Positions 19,549 to 23,473 of a DNA stretch of 23,473 nt are shown here, piece after piece (positions within the stretch are counted from its first letter, which is position 1; each line of letters begins with the position of its first letter). This DNA is from Ophiothrix spiculata. Its lineage: Eukaryota > Echinodermata > Ophiuroidea > Amphilepidida > Ophiotrichidae. The translations under genes were made by a program, and so were the position numbers. Under the pieces are notes generated by a model. That model had not been told where the DNA came from. It made no database searches and saw only the letters and a program-made list of their open reading frames with translations. The stretch lies in NCBI GenBank assembly GCA_000969725.1, contig JXSR01S048200.1; one strand, given 5' to 3'.

Positions 19549-20650
19549 AAGATTAAAACTACCTAATCAGAATTTTATATAGCGACATAATATAGTTAGT
19601 TTAAAATAATTTGACTTATTTTTAGCATTGTGTGTGACTCTTACGTTTATGGATTATATCCTTTAAAACAATGTCCCTTTTAATGATAGAACAACGGTAA
19701 TTCAAAACATGTTTCGCATCTGAATGTAACTTAAAACGGACCTTAAAAAGCCTCCTTAATACGAATCATGATCCATCACCAACATAATGGATTATACTGG
19801 TCAATGTCTGTACATTGTGTATGTATAAAGACCAAAAAGTCAATTTAAAATCGCTTTTGAATCTTAAAGGCGTCTTAAAATTCGCATCTTAAAAGGTCTT
19901 CGATAAGCGGCAAACAACATTTATAGCAGAGCAAATAATAATGATAATATGAAAAGACGACGTATATGCAACACGATTCATTAAGCAAAAATAACCCTTC
20001 TTACACAGAGTATTCTTTAATTTGATAGCGAATCAAATACACATTTGATAGAAACCAATGATTTAAAATCCAGGTACTTGTTTGCAGTTTACAAAATGAT
20101 CTTTATTCAAATACACTGAAACATTTCATTACACATCCTTGAAAGAAAATTAATTTACATTTGTTCCAATGGCTACTTTATATTCAATCGCTACTACTTA
20201 GACACAAGCAGCAAGTTATTAACATTATCTCAAGATAATAATCCCACTCATAGGGAGTTAAAAGCTTTTAAATTTTCCCTACCTCTTTAAACCAAAATCC
20301 TAATTGACTTAGTTAAATCATCAGAAAAATCTGAGCATTTGAATTTTTGGACAATGCAATATGGGTTTTGTTTATCTTTGTTCTCCCTCTCCCCGGTTTA
20401 TGGCATATTTTGACTAAGGCGATTTGCTTAATTTTGTGATTTGAGTTTGGTAGGGTTAAGTATAGATCATCATCTGTCCATATTGCAAACATTTTGGTGT
20501 AAATGTCACCATCATTATTTTCAGATTTCGTGTGACATTGTCCAGAAATTTTACAATGTCTGCTCTACATCTGACAGATGATAGTGACTTACACAATGTC
20601 ATAGAGTAAGAAAGTTAACACGCTTCAACATGAATTAATAGGTAAAAATA
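19549..20650. repeat. Tandem duplicate segment B, unit 1
   Basis: Starts AAGATTAAAA and is followed directly by unit 2 at 20651, an offset of 1102 bases. Long matching blocks include GATAGAACAACGGTAATTC, ATCATGATCCATCACCAAC and TTTAAAATCGCTTTTGAATC. CTTAAA words recur within it. No coding frame is conserved between the units. Confidence 0.9.
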
Positions 20651-21970
20651 AAGATTAAAAGTACCTAATCATAGCGGCATAATGTAGTTAGTTTAACATT
20701 TTACTTATTTTTCTTAGCATTTGTTGTGACTCTTACGGTTATAGATTATTTCCTTTAAACCAATCTATCTTTTAATGATAGAACAACGGTAATTCAAAAC
20801 ATGTTTTGCATCTGAATGAGACTTAAAACGGGCCTTAAAAGGCTCTTTAATAAGAATCATGATCCATCACCAACATAATGAATTATACTGGTCAATGTCT
20901 CTACATAGTTTATGTATTATAAACAAAGAAGACAAAAAAAGCAGTCAATTTAAAATCGCTTTTGAATCTTAAAGGCGTCTTAAAGTCGTATCTTAAAAGG
21001 TCTTCGATAAGCGGCATACAACATTTATAGCAGAGCAAAAACTAGTAGTAATTATAATATGAAAAGACGACTTATATGCAACACGATTCATTAGGTAAAA
21101 ACAATCCTTCTTACACCGAATATTCTTTAATTTGATAGCGAATCAAATACAAATTTGATAGAACCCAATAATCTAAAATCCAGGTACTTGTTTGCAGTTT
21201 ACAAAATGATCTACCGTATATTTAAATACACTGAAACATTTCATTACACATACTGAAAAGAAAATTAGTTTACATTTGTTTCAATGGCTACTATATGTTC
21301 AATTGCTGCTACTTAGACACAAGCATCAAGTTGTTAACATTATCTCAAGATAATAATCCCACCTATATGGAGTTAAAAGCTTCTAAATTTTTACTACATC
21401 TTTAAACCAAAATTCTAATTGACTTAGTTAATCTTAAAAGAAATTGGAACATTTGATTTTTTGACAATGTAATTATGATTTTTCTATACCTTTGTTTCTT
21501 GTATTTAAATATATATTCAAATATGGCTTTTACATTGTTTAACTTTTTAGATACAACTACATCTAAACTTTATTGAGTATATGACTCAATAAAGTTGCCG
21601 AAGAGGCAGCGATTTCGTGATCATAGCTTACTCCGGTCTATGACGTATTTGACGATTTGCTTAACTTTGTGATTTGAGTTTGGTAGGGTTAGGGTTAGTA
21701 TAAACATACGCAGACTTTCATAACCCTAACCCCCAAAGCCACCTCCTAGGTTTTTTTTTTAAAAAGGAAATTTGCCTAAATGTGTAATTTGTTTGTGGAT
21801 AGATCATCATTTTGGTGTAAATGATATCATCATTATTTTCAGATTTCTTGTTAAATTTTTTCGAAATCTTGTAACCGTCGGTTCTGCACCCGACAGATGA
21901 TAGTGACTTACACATTGTCATAGAGTAACAAAGGTAACACGCTTTAGCATGGATTTAGGATAGGTAAAAA
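20651..21970. repeat. Tandem duplicate segment B, unit 2
   Basis: Directly abuts unit 1 and ends with the same TAACACGCTT...GGTAAAAAT words. It is about 220 bases longer. The extra sequence lies in about 21480-21790, with an AAACTTTATTGAGT/ACTCAATAAAGTT hairpin around 21567-21596 and the telomere-like pair at 21684-21733. Confidence 0.9.
21684..21733. repeat. Inverted pair of telomere-like repeats
   Basis: TAGGGTTAGGGTTAG at 21684-21698 faces AACCCTAACCCC at 21722-21733 across 23 bases. Unit 1 has only GGTAGGGTTAAG at the matching place. The motif equals the animal telomere hexamer. Confidence 0.85.
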
Positions 21971-22297
21971 TTGACGCAGTAAAGTCTTACACTACACCAA
22001 ATAATTGATTGAAACATTTCCCGACATTCCTGCTCAGAGGTCTCTAAAGTATTTTAATTCGACATTTAAGAATATCGCGTATCCTTCCTCAAATATTTTT
22101 AGATAATAATAACGAGCGACGGCTGCATCCTATATTTAGCTTGTAGATCCAAAATAGGTCCGTCAAACATGCCTTAGCATGACCAACATTTAATTTGGTC
22201 TTCTTTTGGAAGAAAACATTTTTAAGGGTTTTGTAATGGTATGTTATGAAGTTTCAAAGATATCTAACGTCGGTTGAATGCAACAAAGTAAACTTAA
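21971..22297. other. Spacer between segments B2 and A2
   Basis: About 330 bases not shared with the A1-B1 spacer. No gene or repeat is recognised in it. Confidence 0.5.
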
Positions 22298-22363
22298 TTC
22301 TTTAGAATGTGAACTCAAGACATACACACACACACGCAAATCCGACGTGCACTGGATATCGAT

Positions 22364-22422
22364 AAAGGATATTCATTTTACGTGAGACGCTTATTACGTC
22401 TCAAGTAAAATGAATATCCTTT
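22364..22422. repeat. 26-base-arm palindrome inserted in A2
   Basis: Arms 22364-22389 and 22397-22422 are inverse with one mismatch, loop CTTATTA. The left-arm end word TTTTACGTGAGACGCTTATT is also repeated directly just downstream (22420 onward). A1 has a single copy of this word, so A2 gained an inverted plus direct duplication. Confidence 0.88.
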
Positions 22423-23040
22423 TACGTGAGACGCTTATTAATCCTTTAGTAAAAAGTGTTTATTTCAAGACTGGAAAAGCTACCTCCTTTGAGAATAACT
22501 TATCATATAAGGAGGAACCAATCCATGTGCAAGCTTGGCTAGTTCAACTCCAGGGAGCAGACTGATTTATAAAATCTTTTATCAAGTAAAGCAGGTCAGA
22601 CGCAAAGAGCTTTCGTTTTAACTCCGAGACACAACTGCGTGTTTTGCCTGTTGAATAGTTGAAGCTGTTTAAGTCATATTGCTCTGTTTGAATGTCTGAA
22701 ACAATACTTGCATATTGCATTTTTAAAGTCGCTCGCATTAAAAATTGCAACATTATAACAAATCAGGCATGATTAAATAGAAAAAAAGTGTTTGGAATAA
22801 TTCACCGAGTGTCTCGAGACGGCAACCCACTATGTTTTACTAACAAAGTATCAATGAGACTGCATACCTGGAAAAAATGTTATTGCATTTAAAACTGTGT
22901 TTTCTAGTATTTTTTTGGTAAGAGCAGAGCATTACTTCTGGTTCAAAATATTCAGGCAAAGTGTATGGTCGTACAGAAGCAGTGCACGTAGTCTGTGCTG
23001 TTACATAAAATTCATATGTTACACAATACCCTCTATAATA

Positions 23041-23182
23041 AGGGCCGCTTCAAAACTCAATCGGCGTTTGTCTGCCAATTCTTGTCGGTTTTGGGCGATT
23101 GTCTACTGTTTATTCCGGTTGAACCAGTCAGAACCGCCCAGAATCAACAGGCAACCGACAGTTGAGTTTTGAAACGGCTCCC
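23041..23182. mobile_element. 142-base MITE inserted in A2
   Basis: The ends AGGGCCGCTTCAAAACTCAA and TTGAGTTTTGAAACGGCTCC(C) are inverse with small differences. TA lies on both outer sides. The flanking sequence continues the A1/A2 alignment, and A1 lacks the insert, which confirms insertion. It has no coding capacity; the 91-codon frame crossing it is spurious. Confidence 0.85.
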
Positions 23183-23473
23183 TAGTTGTTTGATGTTTAC
23201 ATTTTGCATAGAATAATCAATGAGTTTACCTCGTCATATTTACTTCAGAAAGAAACCTTTCACTGTGCTCAACCAAACAAATCCGGCAAAGTGACCCTTG
23301 CCTGACGAGATCACTACAATACATGCATGGCTTGATTCAGTGCTGACGGCGACTGACGGCGAATTTACAGAGATACAGCACAAGGAATAGAAAATTAACG
23401 TTTACAGAACACGAGAATTTGATATCATAACATATAAAATGAGTATTTTTGTACTAAAAATGGTGTAAGCTTA

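Larger units (their letters stand above)
22298..23454. repeat. Duplicated segment A, copy 2
   Basis: Same orientation as 18072-19024, 4.2 kb downstream. It is about 200 bases longer because of a palindromic insertion (22364-22422 region) and a MITE (23041-23182). The match ends close to the right edge of the window. Confidence 0.88.

Noticed and set aside
22897-23172. 91-codon plus-strand open frame
   Set aside because: Crosses the MITE inserted in A2 and has no counterpart in A1.

Overview
This window reads as animal nuclear DNA rather than bacterial or viral sequence. It is AT-rich and nearly free of long open frames. The coding pieces are decayed retroelement fragments or exons bounded by splice-like sites, short inverted-repeat transposons are abundant, and there is one 50-base run of N typical of a draft assembly. 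The mix (a reverse transcriptase with ADK and KDHK motifs, two LINE tails, a probable KDZ transposase exon, many MITEs) fits a marine invertebrate. Recurring AGGCCTA words hint at an echinoderm or hemichordate relative, but that taxonomic guess is inference and weak.

Left part (1-5000): a truncated reverse transcriptase runs in from the left edge and ends at a 98-base hairpin-bearing repeat that recurs inverted at 12.6 kb. Several short non-autonomous DNA elements follow: a TTAA-flanked element (1153-1574), two TA-flanked foldback elements (1919-2226 and 2641-2876), a minus-strand LINE tail with a frameshift (3437-3774), a strong palindrome (4436-4578) and a 14-base-TIR element (4587-4893).

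Middle part (5000-13500): a 1.4 kb element with 10-base inverted ends (6269-7664) carries a TCCG microsatellite and two internal tandem arrays. The second array repeatedly contains DR1-type nuclear-receptor half-site pairs. The only intact gene-like exon lies at 9329-9799: a Cys/His cluster protein start with splice sites on both sides, most like the N-terminal CxC2-type zinc cluster of KDZ transposases. Its downstream exons are not visible. A G-run inverted-repeat element (11575-12109), the second hairpin repeat, the assembly gap and a plus-strand LINE tail (13068-13445) follow.

Right part (13500-23473): no confident gene. It is dominated by diverged duplications arranged A1 (18072-19024), B1 (19549-20650), B2 (20651-21970), A2 (22298-about 23454). 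A2 has gained a 142-base MITE and a palindromic insertion that look like post-duplication events. B2 has gained telomere-like repeats in inverted orientation. A minus-strand reading frame shared by A1 and A2 changes mostly at third positions and is the best candidate for an unrecognised conserved exon.

No operon-like or multi-gene system is visible. The main content is layered transposon history plus a few sites that may have regulatory or coding value.
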